From Phlebiopsis flavidoalba (taxonomy: Eukaryota; Basidiomycota; Agaricomycetes; Polyporales; Phanerochaetaceae): a DNA stretch of 64,000 bases. Below are positions 35,180 through 48,119 of the stretch, piece by piece (the stretch's first letter is position 1; each line of letters opens with the position of its first letter). The translations under genes and the position numbers were made by a program. The stretch is from assembly GCA_035772785.1 (NCBI GenBank), contig JAOCPU010000085.1:19907-83906 (forward strand), written 5' to 3'. Under the pieces are notes generated by a model. The model ran no database searches, was not told the origin of the DNA, and was given only the letters and a program-made list of their open reading frames with translations.

Positions 35180-37027
35180 ATGGGTATTAAGGGGGCATCA
35201 CAGCACTACTCAGCAGAGCACAGGCGCCCAGAGCGATCAAGGTAAGCTTGCCCTGGTTATCGCACTCCTATGGTCCTAAACTGGCGTGTGCGTAGGAACA
35301 TGAAATCAAGACACTGTTTGGCCGAAAAAGTGGCTATCGACGCGTCAATGTCTATATATCAGTTCCTTATTGCTGTAAGACAAAAGGACGGTGAGATGCT
35401 GCAGAATGACGCGGGAGAGACAACCAGGTTGCGCGTGTTCAGTGCGTGTCATGCCATCTTGACCTAACTTGATGCAACCTACAGTCATCTTATGGGCATT
35501 CTTCTACCGGACGATACGACATGGTTGAGAATGAATCAAGCCTTTGTATGTCTTTGATGGAAAGCCGCCAGAGCTCAAGTCCGGAGTGGTATTATGCGGT
35601 GTCTCGATTCGGCCGACAACCACGCTCTCACTCTTTGTTTCAGCTTTCGAAGCGTTTTGAAAGGCGGGGAGGAAGCAAAAGATGAACAGGAAGAGGCTAA
35701 AGAGACAGGCATGCTCATTATGCACTGCCCGCGTGCGCTTCTGGCGTTTCTTACAAGCACACAGTACCCGCCGGAAGACGTCGATCGGTTCTCGAGACGA
35801 CAAGTCAAGGTGACACGAGAAACATAATGAAGAATGCCCGGAAGCTGCTGGGATTGATGGGTATCCCATACGTTGTCGTGTGTAGTGCGCCTCTTTCCCT
35901 CCGTCTTTTTCTGAAGTACGCACTATAGGCACCCTCAGAAGCGGAAGCACAATGCGCGGAATTGGCGCGAGGTGGAAAAGTACGTTACTTTAGATGCCCT
36001 CTCCACTCTCTCGTCTGAGCAATCCAGGTTTACGCGGCCGGCTCGGAAGACATATGGATACCCTGACGTTCAACGCCCCCATACTACTATCCTCCGTCAT
36101 CTTACCTTCTCAGAAGCTCGGAAACAGCCCATCAGCGAAATTGACCTCTCAAAAGCTCTCGAGGGCCTTGAGATGAGTAGTCTCAGGTAAGTCTTGACCA
36201 CGCCGAACAGTGGTATCATGGACCACACACGACACTTAGTTCATCGACCTCTGCCTTCTCCTCGGATGCGACTACCTGGAGCCCATTAGGGGAGTTGGGC
36301 CGAAAGTCGGCGCTGAAACTTATTCGAGAGCACGGTGGGCTGGGTGAAGTCGTCGAGCACCTCAAAGAAAAGTCGGTCCCTCCACTTGGGACGAGTCGCC
36401 GAGTATGTCTGATTTGTGCGATATAGGACTGCAGCGAAGGAGGAGGCCGCAGACGAAGGCAAGAAGAGAGAAGGGTGGCGTCGCCGTGCCAGAATATTGG
36501 CCTTGGAGGAGGCTAAGAAGATATTCGAGAAGCCAGATGTTACACCTGCGTCTGAAGTCGATGTGAGAGATTCTTGCCTCTAGCTTTTGCCTGACTTATA
36601 TCTCGCACTACTAGGTCGAATGGAAAAGTCCTGACGTGGAAGGTCTCGTCGACTTTTTGGTCAAAGACAAGGGCTTCAAGTGAGTATGACCTTATGTTCT
36701 AGCGCGATGATTTTTTATCATTCCCAGCGAGGACCGCGTACGAAAGGGTGCGGATAAGCTTTCAAAAGGCGTCAGCGCGAAACAACAGGGTCGCCTCGAC
36801 GGGTTCTTCACCGCGCAGCCTAAGAACCCACCAAAGGACGAGGAGAAGGGCAAGGGCAAGGGTCAAAGCTGCTGGGAAGGGCGCGAAACGCAAGGTTGCC
36901 CCTAGGCTAAGAACGTGAGTCTATGATTATCCCCAGAGATGTGTTCGTGCTGACGCTTCCTTCTTATCAGGCCGAGGGCAGGCAGGATGGTACGCACCGG
37001 CAGCAAAAGACCAAGACGAAGAAATAA
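35180..37027 (+). CDS. FEN1: flap endonuclease 1 (Rad27)
   Basis: This is the structure-specific 5' flap endonuclease acting in Okazaki fragment maturation and long-patch base excision repair, in the nucleus with PCNA. About ten exons can be read. Order: MGIK start, [29 protein letters not shown] (first metal aspartate), [13 protein letters not shown], and [12 protein letters not shown]. Then [24 protein letters not shown] and [29 protein letters not shown] carries the metal glutamates and [15 protein letters not shown] the aspartates. [20 protein letters not shown] supplies a metal aspartate and the helix-hairpin-helix. Near the end QGRLDGFF is the PCNA-interacting box, followed by a lysine-rich tail. 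One intron (35709-35764) would use a GC donor. Frame breaks include an extra G near 35190, an extra A near 35326 and several more, unexpected for an essential single-copy gene. Confidence 0.93.
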
Positions 37028-40000
37028 AATCATACGACTCGATTTATCTGCTTGGTTTGTCACATTCTCGTAGTTTTATCAACTCGCATAGTGTATCGGT
37101 ACCGTCTTCATAATACCACGTCTTTCACATCGTCGTCGTCACGCGCGGGAAATGCTCATTATCGTACTCATCGTTAGAATCTGTTCCTAGGACTTCGGCG
37201 AAGCCATCTCGACCTATGCCCGAAGTTGCGAACCCAAGGCGTGAGCTGTTTTCTCATACCGTCCAGACCTTCACTACCGCGAGATATGGTCAGCGCAGCA
37301 CAGAGTCTTACTCGATTCCTAGGAGCTGCGCGTTTACCGGGATATCCTGAATGTTGAACGTGCTACTAGGGTATCCGGTGACCACCTGACCCCTTTGTGT
37401 CAGCGTTCACGTCCGTGGATAGCGGCCTCAGAGGAACGTGTCTTAACTCGTGTGTGTGCGTGATGAGCCAGATGGACAGGTGTCTTCTATGATGCCTTCG
37501 CGAGTTATGCGACACACATTAGCGACTCAATGAACAGCGGGAATTAGCACAACATGCGACACAGGACAGGCTTCCCTCGTCATTAACACGCATCACATTC
37601 GTGAGAAGCAGTCGGCTCGCTAGATGCAAGAGATTCTAAACACGAAAGCCCGATCGGAATTAGCGTGGTTTCTTGTGACCGAGATAGAGTGCACGGGAGC
37701 GTTACGTGGTAGTGTTACGAGGCGTCGGTAACATGGTTGAATGCGAGACAGAATCCCATGGGCGAAGGCTGCTGCTGGCAACCTACGTGCAGACGTATCG
37801 CGACGACCTTACTATACAGTTTTCTAACATTAGTGTTTCGACGCGTTACATACAACTCGAGCAAGGAAATGAGAGCGGGTGCTTGAGCTTCACCCCCAGA
37901 ATCACAGCCAGCCCTTCCGCTTCATTCGGCTTATTTAGGTACCCTTTATCTAACATCTAACATGGCGAAACGAGCTCTCTGTATCGGTGCAGCTACGAAG
38001 AAGCCTTGCCAAACTTTCCAAACTATCAAACTCCACAGCGCGTCTGGGACGATGTTGACAAAGTTTCAAGGATTCCTCAATCAGTAAGATGCACCGCGCA
38101 CTTGCAATGTTTTTTTGTTTGAGCATTGTGGCATCTCTAGGCGGTTCGAGTACGCCGAACGAAGATATCACGGTCCTCAAAGATGCGCTCTAACACAGAC
38201 CAACGTACACGATAAAATGGCGCGTGCAATGTCCAACGTCGTGTAAATCGTGAACTAATCTCATCCTTGCAGCTTGGAAGCCATGCTAACCTAGTGATCC
38301 TTCGCTAGCGAGGGGGATATCTCGTGTTCTACTGTGAGCTGCTTCTCGTGACGTTAGGATTCAAGTTCTTATCGGACGTTCGGCTTAGTTGCCGGGCATG
38401 AGCACACAAGACCAGGAGGGCCCCTCTGAGTAAATAATGGAGGACAGGGACAAACGTGGCCACGAAGGTTTTCCTGCGTCTAGGCACTTTCCCTCTGAAT
38501 GCTGCCATATGCAAGTGTTCCTTACCATCAAATATCCTTTTCAGCTATTACGTGCCCAGCGATGTCCAGCCTCTTCATGATATGCGACGACGGACTCATT
38601 ACAAGTTTCAGAAAAGCATATGCCGGATGACGTGAATATTGCTGAAATCTTGTTTGCTACAATTCTCTAATGTCACGTATCAAGGTAATTAGGGCAAATC
38701 TGGTCAACCCGGCTCTAGCTAGAGGAGCCTACCTCTGTAGTAAGTTCCGACACGTCCGGTTGCGGCGTCACTACATGTATACCATCTGGCTGCCAGGTCA
38801 TTTTCGACTGCTGTCACTCTGGTACCTGCAGCTGGTAGGGAATCATCCGATGCTAAAATAGAATCACGCTGTGACAAGTCACTCTATAGACTGGATGACC
38901 CCTACACAAGTTCAGCCCAATGCCGGACACGAAGCAAGCCATTCCGACTAGGCACCTGTGAGTATTCTTCAGTCACGGCCACGCTGTGCAACGAGACTAA
39001 TAAAAAAACCATCCTCAGGGTCGGACCCTGATCTTAAGGCGGGTCCTGGCTGCATGCCAAGACCCTCAAATCGCGCTGGGCGGGCCTGCATCTGGCCTAT
39101 TCACAAATGCGCTGGTCGATGTTCTAAGTAAATTGGTCTCGCTCATATGTGAACACTGCATGACCTGCTTTTTTAGATGAGAGCGACAACAGCCTAACGC
39201 ATCAGGAAGGATTGGACCGAATTCCGGTGCGTAGAGTAAATCATAGCATCTACTGTTCTAGTAAAGACGACGGAATGCCAGTGAGAAAAATGATGCGAAA
39301 CACTTGGCTGACAGGCTTAGCGCAACAAGAGGGTCTCTCGGCCAAGAACAAAGCTCAATTGACCAATATTACGAGCAGAATTGCAGCTGCCTCAAGTACC
39401 AATTCCTAAAAACGACTGACGTAAGCTTCCCTACATCCTCAGATATCCTCTTTGACTTTGACGTTTATTCTCTGGCCCTAGTCTTCATTGTTCAATTTTC
39501 CAGTGGAGAGTACACTCACGGCGAACAGTAGCGAAAGTAGCGCATTTCGCGGATTGTATTACTCGTGGTTCAACCTTGACAAACCGCAGCGTTCTAAGTT
39601 ATAATATTAAATCTTTTGAAGCGGTATGGTGTGTCATACAAAGCCGGGGTGAGAGCGTCCCCAGATCAAGAACATATGCCCATGGGATGTTTGAGGAGAG
39701 CCATGCTGTCTAATGGTTCCTTCAGACCGGGAAAAGAGGAGTGAGATAAGGGTTTTGTTTGTGGTGTGTCGTTATTAGATGCTTAAAAGCCCGTCGCTAT
39801 CCGTAAAAAAAACGGGATGAAATTTCAGCTTAGTTACGTTCGGTTTGAGCCTGGGAGGCGCAGGCCATATACTCTCCTGCGTAATAGATGATAGCAGAAA
39901 TTTTACCTTTTCGAGGTTCATCTTGGATATGGGCACATATCGCTCCATCGACGCCGGTTTATCTTCGCCCTTGTTCTCGGTGTTGATCAATGCCCCGGAA

Positions 40001-40085
40001 TCCCTTCATATCCTCTAGGGCCTCTTGTCTCGACGCTCCTTTCTCTATTCCGTGTCCTCTATCGCATTGACGAGCTTTTGTCCGT
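37028..40085. other. 3-kb gene-poor region between FEN1 and NOP12
   Basis: The two flanking genes are convergent, so this holds both 3' ends. Short frames exist (for example a 65-residue plus-strand frame ending near 39409), but none shows a domain or a consistent exon model. Confidence 0.4.
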
Positions 40086-42160
40086 CTAAGCGCGCTTGGG
40101 CCTTACTTTTACGGCAAGTCGTCTGGCGAAACGGCGATGATACATAAGGCGTCTCTGTAGTGACTTTACCAATTTCTTGCGTTCCTCTTTTGACAGACGC
40201 CAATCGATTGCTTCGTCCCAGCAAGGCTCAGATGAACAAGCCTCTTTGGTATAATAGAGAGTATGCGGACAGCCTAGCATCTGACATACTAGCTGGAGTC
40301 GGACGAAGCAATAAAAATTGGGGTCTATCAGTCCTAAATCTTAAAATCCTGAGTACCGCTTTCTGAGGCGTTGTCACTCAGACGCGTCGCTGATACTGAG
40401 CGCTTGATCTTAGGGAGGTCACCGGGTAGAGTCCTTGCAGACGTCTGGACGCGGGAGCTTGCGCTTTGCGACATTTTTTGTAGACGGTTTCCCTGCTCGA
40501 GGCGACAGCACAATTGGTACTAAGAGACATCGACAGCAAGCTTCATCGTTCCTCGGTCCATAGCACAAAGCATACAGATTCCATGTACCGTAGGGATTGA
40601 CCGGATAGAGGGAGGACCGATATCTACAAACTGCACGTTAATCTAGAAGCCGTCTTCCACAAATGTAGTAGTGTCGCTTGGTCAAGGATTAACGCGCCCC
40701 TTCCCCCCTTCCCTCTTCCCCTCTCCCCCCCCTCGAACAGAACGGTACGCTTGACCACGCTGACACTGCTTGCTGAGCGGAGCGGAACTGTCGTCTTCGG
40801 AAGTCGAAACCGGAGTGCTGGCCACGCTCCGTTATTGGACCGTTTAGACCTTCGAAGAATGCTCGTACATCTTCCTCCTTGCTCGCGAAGATCCAAGTTG
40901 CCTACGAACACAGCGGCCATTCGGATCTCCAGCCATGTCAGCATCAGCGACCAAAAGCTTGCTCTTGTCCTTGGCACGGAGATCTATCCGTATGGTACGC
41001 TCCATGAAGACCGATCCATCTGCGGCCGTAATGAGGACAGTCTTAGCGCGGCCTGTCTCGTATGGGTCCATGACGGGGCTTCGGTGGGGGAAGGTTTTTT
41101 CGGCCTATTTCCGATCGGTACAGGATGCGCAAGACAACATAGGCCAACGCTTTTGACGGCAAAGTCGACGCTGGAGTGGATCTCTGCTTGATGAATGCGA
41201 CCCGCTTCTTTTTCTTCTTGCGGGCGTGGAGGAACGTCTTCGCACTGGACGCGGCGACGAGGCGTCGTCGTCCTCGTTGGTCTTTGAGGCGCGCCATGTA
41301 GCGCGCACGCTCGCGGTCGTGTGTGTTCGTCCCTCTTTCTCTCTGAGTTTTACCGGCGGATTTGGAGGAGGATGGGTCAGTCTGTAGGGAGCTGCTGTGG
41401 TAGGGTTTCTGGAAAGCGACGGAGCGGAAGCGCGTGGATTCGATTTGGGCAGAGGAGCAGAGTAGGGTTGAAGGGCTGAACGAGAGTATGTGCCGTTCAA
41501 AACTGTTTGCGTAGTGGCTGAAGTGATCGAGACATTCAACGAAACTAGGGCGACAGCAAATAATCAGGGCACGCACTCCGGCTTTTGACTACCTCAACAG
41601 GAACATTTCCCACAAATACAGTCCGCGCATCTCGCTGCTCCGTCGTCTCCTCCGTTGGTACAAACTTCACCTTCCCTGATGAACTCTTTGTCTTGCCAGC
41701 GCGAAGCACAGATTCATGGCCACGAGCTTCGATGGGTCACCTTCTTTCATCGGAGCTGGATTTCTTCGGGGTTCTGTGCGTGGAACATCTTGCTTGAGCA
41801 TACCCCACTGTACTTCCGATACCATGGGAAACCAAGTACCTTACTCTTCTCCTGGTCCTTGACGGTTTCGTTTTGTCGCTCGGTTTGGATCTTAGAAGCG
41901 CTGGCGTGTGACACCCCGGGTAGAATATTGTAGCTCTAGAGCTCGAAACTTCTGCGGACTTAATCAGCCCGGGGAAGCACGACGTGAGTATAACGACGAG
42001 TAATGCAGCTGATGGTACAAAACCGGTTTCGGAATCTCAATGCCGTCGTACTTCTTAGAGTTTGCACGCGGGAGTCTCCTGACTCGAATGCTTTCGACTT
42101 TTTATCGCGCTTTGATGAATGACGGCGGCGTCGCGTAAATGGGCAGCAGGAGGGACGACG
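40086..42160 (-). CDS. NOP12: Nop12-like nucleolar RNA-binding protein (RBM34 family)
   Basis: This is a two-RRM nucleolar protein needed for pre-25S rRNA processing in yeast. The first RRM begins at about 41690: SGKVKFVPTEETTEQRDART, then VFVGNVPVEVVKSR (RNP2). After an intron come FERHILSFSPSAQIESTRFR and SVAFQKP. A lysine/arginine-rich insert (DRERARYMARLKDQ) and FLHARKKKKKRVAFIK follow. AYVV (RNP1 region) and NLPPPKPVMDPYET lead to DGSVFMERTIRIDLRAKDKS and LVADADMAGDPNGRCV. VFVGNLDLRE is RNP2 of the second RRM. The C-terminus reads LSKEERKKLVKSLQRR and ARRLAVKVRPKRA, a typical basic tail. The N-terminus is uncertain; SSLLLP near 42140 fits the family opening. The second RRM core and the linker are badly frame-shifted. 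Confidence 0.8.
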
Positions 42161-45100
42161 TAGAATTGGAGAAGAGACTACGGAAGCCTCGCAGCAGACA
42201 AAGAGCTTGAAAGCTACAGTTCTTGTCGCCAGCGGAATTAAGTGCCCGTGGTACTTGACACAGAAAACAAGTAACTCTTACAGTGTGCCCGAAATAGCAA
42301 TCATCAAGCCCCTTTTTCTATTTGATTTTCCCTTGTCTTTCCTTGCCGTCACAGCGTGACCCAGGAGGAAAATGAAGCAGAAGCTCATATTTATTGAATT
42401 GCGCGACAGCAGGTGGGGACGAATCTAACAGTTGATAAATCCTGAGATCTGAGAGTTTTTCGGGGGGGGGGAAGTGGGGTTTCACCGATCAATTATGCGC
42501 GTGGGGGTGTAGGGCTATCCGGACTAGATGGCGCGGTGAGAACAAACAGGCATCCGCGCGTCTACCGTAGCACAAGAGGGCATCTTTAAGCCATCTATTT
42601 CGAAGTTTGTTCACACGAGTTTCATGTACTATGGCCAACCTAGCCAGTAGTGGGCGGGCACATGCGCAGTTTACAAATATTTCTGTATTTTATCTCGTTA
42701 AGAGCGCTCAAGTCCTGCGCAACGTACTCACACTACGAGACTCTACATCCGTCGAAAACCTTTCACGCTATTGTCCCTTACAGAGGACGCGATCTACAGA
42801 CCTTGGAAGGCCGGGAACACGCATGTCGAAAGCTGACACGCATGAAGTATTACATGCTTCGCTCAAGCGCACGGTCCACAAGTCGCAAAGTTGAGCTAGT
42901 CACTCCGTGATAGGAGCAGCCTCAGGGAGAGGATGATCTACAAGATGGCGACATCGTCAGCGGCAGATTCTTTACACTCTCGATATTTTATGTTTTTTTA
43001 AAGTATCTCACAGTGCCGTCAGTATTGGCTGTTGGACCCAGAGACTTTCGTTGTTGGTGGCCACCAAGCTTGGCAGGGGTAAAAGACTATGAAGGTAGAA
43101 AAAAGTTGAGATTATTATGATAGCATGGCCACATGAACTCGACCCCACTCACAAAACGTCCGGCCACGACCGGTAAGAGTGGTGCTTGTACCTTGAGTTG
43201 TCCGTCTCAATCTTGTACGCCACCACCGTCCTCTTCATGAATATCAGAGATTGGACGTTGTGTCGGTGTCGTGAACCCTCCTTGATGATGGTGCACCATT
43301 GGAGATAGGTACTGCCAAGGTCCGCGATACCAAGGTACAGCTGGGAGCCGACGTTCTGGTATTTGAATCCTCCGGTGTTCCGGTGTCATAGATTTCGCAT
43401 GTCCACTACGCATTATCAAGTGAAAGTAAGTCACGAGCAGTACACGATGTTGAGCGTAGATGAGTAGTACCCACCTTGGTACTATCGTCCGTAAGAGCAG
43501 ACAGAGTGACTGTACCTTGCATACCGGCGGGAGCTTTGGAACCGGTGAGATTCTTGAGGTTGGTGGTGACGCCGATAAGGGCTGGAGATGGACCTGACAG
43601 TAGTCATTGCGGATGTTTCGAGATTGGGAGGCTAGCTCTGGATGCGATTTGCGGAGGGATCTGTCCGACCACCAAGATGACTGTGAAGCCTTTATAGCTC
43701 AGAACCTAGGCTAAATAAAAAGGCCTACCCTCCGTTTCCCCCGTGTCTGCATTTTACTCCTACGTCAGCTGGTACCGCGCACTTGAAGCTCCTTTCGCTT
43801 CCATGACTCGAGGGTAATCGTACTGACCGAGTAAAACTGTTTAAACACATTGTGAATGGCCGGGAGCAAGGTCACGACAATGATTCGAAAGTTACCTTCG
43901 GAGATCGGAGGCAAAGTTGCTACAAGCCTGGAGTACGCTGGATGCCCCATACGCGGTGGATAGTCGCTCCTGACACCATTTCCGAGGACAACGTTGGAAT
44001 GGTAGTCTCATTCAGTTTGAGAGATGGGCCATATTGCTCAGCTACGAGCGCAGTGGTATACGTTTTTGCCGATGTCGTGGTCTTGGAGCTGTAAAAGGTT
44101 TGCTGACGGTTGGTTGAAACTGACGCAGGAGTATCGTGGCTCAGGCTACTTTCGGTCAGGTATGTCAAACATGCAGCCACACCCTTGCACGTCTAAAGAT
44201 CAACAAAATATTATTCTCAACAACGGTAGAGTGAAAATTCACACACCATGGTAACCGACAATTCGACTTGAACACTGGCAGACATAGGACAGTACCACCC
44301 AAACACAGGCTACATTTTATGACACCGTTTACCATTTTGTCTGTAGAAGACGTAGTAAGCGTTGCGATTTTAACAACACACAAAGGCAAATGTCCACTTA
44401 CGTTACAGACTCGCGACGGTTCGTTCACTCGGCAACCGATTGGTTCCCGTGGAAAAGATCGTCGCCGCTCGAGCCTTGCGACCCGAGCAATGCGACTACT
44501 TGGTCATGACTTCGGTCTTCGGGCCGCGGTAGTACTCGTTGCTGAGTCTTGCGTTCCTCAAGATCACGTACATTACGTTTTGCAAAGGTCTGAGTTTGAA
44601 CAAACTACAGCTTCATACACGCATGTACCAAATTGGTCCGAGCCGTTCGGTGTGAAAGATATGGTCATGGAACTCTGACCTCCGTGAAATGAGAACGAGG
44701 CCCGCTATAACAACAGCGGTCGAAGCATGAGGCAATGCCACCCGGAAAGGACCAAGGAAAGAAGCACTAAACCTTGGTCAACGTTGGGTTCTGCTGGGGG
44801 GGTTATCTCCTAAGGATGATATCAAACCGCCGTGAGGAACCGCGTTGTTCTGTATCACTCCGAACTCGACGCGACTCGAGTACTCACCAAAAGTGTCCAT
44901 GATAGAGGCATTTGCTGCTTTACATAGTCCAGTACTGGCGCTGCGGACCGGCCAATCGGTTGGTCGTGGTGTGACCGCAGAAGTATACTGCTAGCTTACT
45001 CCACTGAGAGTCGCGTTATACTGCTCCGCTCGTTACGCGCGGACACCGTGATTCAGCTGATCATTACACATGTGAGGTGTGATCCACAAACAACTAACGG

Positions 45101-45920
45101 GCGCGCTATTTCGAATTTTTTTCCTTCGTGAAGAGAAACACACGCCACTCGCAGAGCAACGCGGGACAGGACCCCTCAGGGGTTGGACCCCCCTTTCGCC
45201 CAATGGCGCGCGATTCGAGGGAAGCCTCTCGCGATAACACCGCTCACAAACCGCCTGACAGCACGCACAAATGACACCAAGATTATACCACATATATAAT
45301 CAGCCGTTCTTGCCCAGTCAGTCGATTCATAGGAATGCCTGGCCGTGGAGGTGACACTGGAATCATTAACCAACGAACTGAAGTGACTGAGCGTCCGATG
45401 ATTCAGTGCAGGATTATGAGCGAGAGAATAAACACTAGCCGCTGTGATAATCACGTTCCGTCATGTGCATAACCATCACATATGGTCAAGTCCATGCCGC
45501 TTATAGTCGGGAGTCGCCAAAGAGGCAAATACATATAATCGCAAAGCTAGCATGGGAGAGAAAAGAGAGGTAGATGCATCACCTTAATCCTTTGCAGGGA
45601 GACTCAGATCCCATCCTCTTGCGCTATGCGTTCTTCAATCCTCAATGCAAGTCGAATTTCGGTCAGGCTAGGGCCATTTCGCAAGCATCAACTCAGATGG
45701 TAGAGTACAACATTCTGAGATACGCCATGCTTCGAGCAGGGCACCTGGATCATGATAGGAGTGAGTGTTTGAGACAGCCTGTCCGTACACCAAAACATTG
45801 TCTGAATCGATGCTTACTCTTCGGCTCCGGAAGCCTTCAAGAAGTGCATCACTTCTATGACGAGATTGGCCGATGTTTCGGACGCATATGAACAACGATG
45901 AACTGTACCGTACGACGCAT
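42161..45920. other. region without a confidently assigned gene
   Basis: A possible minus-strand gene lies around 43200-44180. The readable segments are KYQNVGSQLYLGIADLGSTY, NLKNLTGSKAPAGMQGTVTL and NRQQTFYSSKTTTSAKTYTT, with candidate introns between them. The first is faintly reminiscent of a beta-trefoil (ricin-B-like) repeat, but the evidence is too weak for a call. Elsewhere only short unsupported frames were seen. Confidence 0.35.
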
Positions 45921-48119
45921 TTATTTCTTGATCAAACCCAGCTCACGAGCCATGATGAGGATGCCCTACGGCGTGTCATTAATTCTCATGCTAGGGTGAG
46001 TTAGAGCCGCTGTAGTACTCACAAGCTGCTTAGACATGAACCTTGGTGCATAGAAGTCCCCGCCGGCGAACCACAGCTGTCAAACGGTGAGATACGAAAA
46101 GTATAGAGGGGTGAAAGCGCACTCAGCGGGATGTCCAGTGGGGCGGAAGGACCCATTCACTTCGATACTCCTTCGGCATCCAAGCCGTGCACTTTCCCCG
46201 TCGCCTCTAATGACCTCGGCCCCAAATATCGTCTTGGTTAATATCCTGCATGTTCTGGTAACCCGTGCTGAGAAAGGGCGTGTCAGCAGCGGTCCCTGAC
46301 TGGCCGGCACTGTGATGCGAACTGACACTCACGGAGAGCAAGATGAGCCATCCGCGGCGAGTTCGGAGCCGTCGTCAAAAACAAATTCCTCTAGGGGAAT
46401 AGCTTACGGGCTGGACGCCTTTGTTTAATCTTTGATATGTCCGGAGCTCTCGATGAGATCTGCGCCGCCCTTGTCCTCCCCTACATTATGATGGTTATCC
46501 GACCGCAATTGATCAGAAAATTAAGGCGTACAGTAGCCTGGAAACACATCGAAAGTGAGACAATACGCCCTACTGCGACAGAACTGCGGGAACATACCTC
46601 CGAGCCTCTCCCAGACTCTTGAAGCAGTTGCGACCCGCACCCCTCGGGTCCCAAAGTTCAAACTTCAGTCCCGGACTTGCGCAGCTCTAGCGTGGAGCTC
46701 TCGTTCTTCTTCCCATTGCTTCAGCCTGGTGTGCAATCATGTTCTGTTTGACGAATCCCAGGGGAACCGCTGAATGCTTAAGGTCTCCGACCGCAACGTC
46801 GACTCCAGGCTCCCAGGTAGCATGGACATGCTTCGTGCCCACGTTCGACTATAGACACGACGCACGTCGCCGATCGCTGGACCATAGTAACCTCTTTTGC
46901 GTGAGCACCTACGAGGTCCTGGCACACGTCGATTAGCCGTGTTTCCAGCACACAATGACTACCACACGTTTTCCAGCGAAGGGCCGGGATCAGTGTACTG
47001 CTGTGGTATGGAGAACCGTGCCACAAGAGAACAATTCGCGGTGGGCGAGGTTCGGAATGTAGGGCCCGCCAAGCACGCCTGAGGCCATGACGATGTGAGC
47101 TGGTTCGAGGTGCACGACGTCGTTCTCTCGTTGCACGGTCACCTTCACCTGTCGCGCGTAGAGTCGTAGATAGGCCGCCCGATGATCGTGGACTTGGTCC
47201 AGTAAGGAAACCCTTGGTTCACCGCGTATTGTCTCCATCCAATCTGCCAGCTTGTCGCGGGGCGTGAAATAGGGCCAGTTGGAAGGAAATGGTTGGTAGA
47301 GGACTAAATGCACAGGACAAGGTGAGACCTCAGTTGATTTACAGGAAAATAACTGACATTGGTGATGGTCCTTAGGCGTATGCAGTGCCAGACTTTTGTA
47401 ACGTCGTCTCCAATTATCACCAATACGTGCATTACGTTCGATCAGTAACGCCGGAATCTTCATGTTCCTAAACCGGGCTGCGACCTGCAGACCGTTTTGT
47501 CCACCGCCAACTAAAGAGGGCCTCGCATGTCAGTCATCGTACGGTAGCATAGATTAAAGCATACCTATCAGAACAGTCGGGGCGCGTTTCCGCCTCTGCT
47601 TGGGGCTGCGGCGTGAAGCTCGCCCCAGGTAAATTCTCCCTCTCTGCTGGCCCATTCACAGTCCACCGCACTCTCCTCATGTCCCTTCAAATCCTGAACG
47701 AGCGTGCCCCACCGTCAGCGCGAGCCACTGGTTGCTCTCGGAGAGGACTAGCTGGGCGAAGCCCTTGCCTAGAGCGAGAGTGGACTCATACGTGAATCCG
47801 AAGTCTATCCTTCTGTGGTGGCTCGCAGGGCGGTGCACTAGGCGCTAGGTGCGGATCCTCGCTCATGCGTACGTTCGAGATGACCGTGCGCGGACAAGGG
47901 TGTCCTCGAGGTAAGCTGCTATCTTTGCGTGTCCGTTGATCGAGCGCGGCGCTATCCCAGGTGAAAGTGAGCGAGTCCTTGAACCATCCGTGGGGTACGA
48001 GGGTACGAGACAAGCCAGTAGCGTCTCGTGCATACAACGCAGCGCTGAACGTCTCTTAGCCATGCCGTCGCAATCGCGGCCGCGGGGTGAAGTGTGGGCT
48101 GGGTAACTTCGGGTTCCAT
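45921..48119 (-). CDS. FAD/NAD(P)-dependent flavin monooxygenase
   Basis: This is a class B-like flavin monooxygenase of about 600 residues with an N-terminal SnoaL-like extension, a type common in basidiomycetes. The start is MEPEVTQPTLHPAAAIA; then, after removing one A, WLETFSAALYARDATG, LVPHGWFKDSLTFTWD and EDPHLAPSAP. FGFTYESTLALGKGFAQLVL and LVQDLKGHEES follow. GGGQNGLQVAARF is the FAD-binding GxGxxG. IPALLIERNARIGDNWRRRY, LHTPKDHH, YQPFPSNWPYFTPRDKLADW and HIVMASGVLGGPYIPNL come next. The NADPH motif is VVGAGNTAIDVCQDLVGAH, followed by EVTMVQRS. The end is NGSFRPTGHPA, WFAGGDFYAPRFMSKQL and ARELGLIKK. Likely substrates are soft nucleophiles or small aromatics, but this is not inferable. 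Frame breaks cluster in the C-terminal third. Confidence 0.88.
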
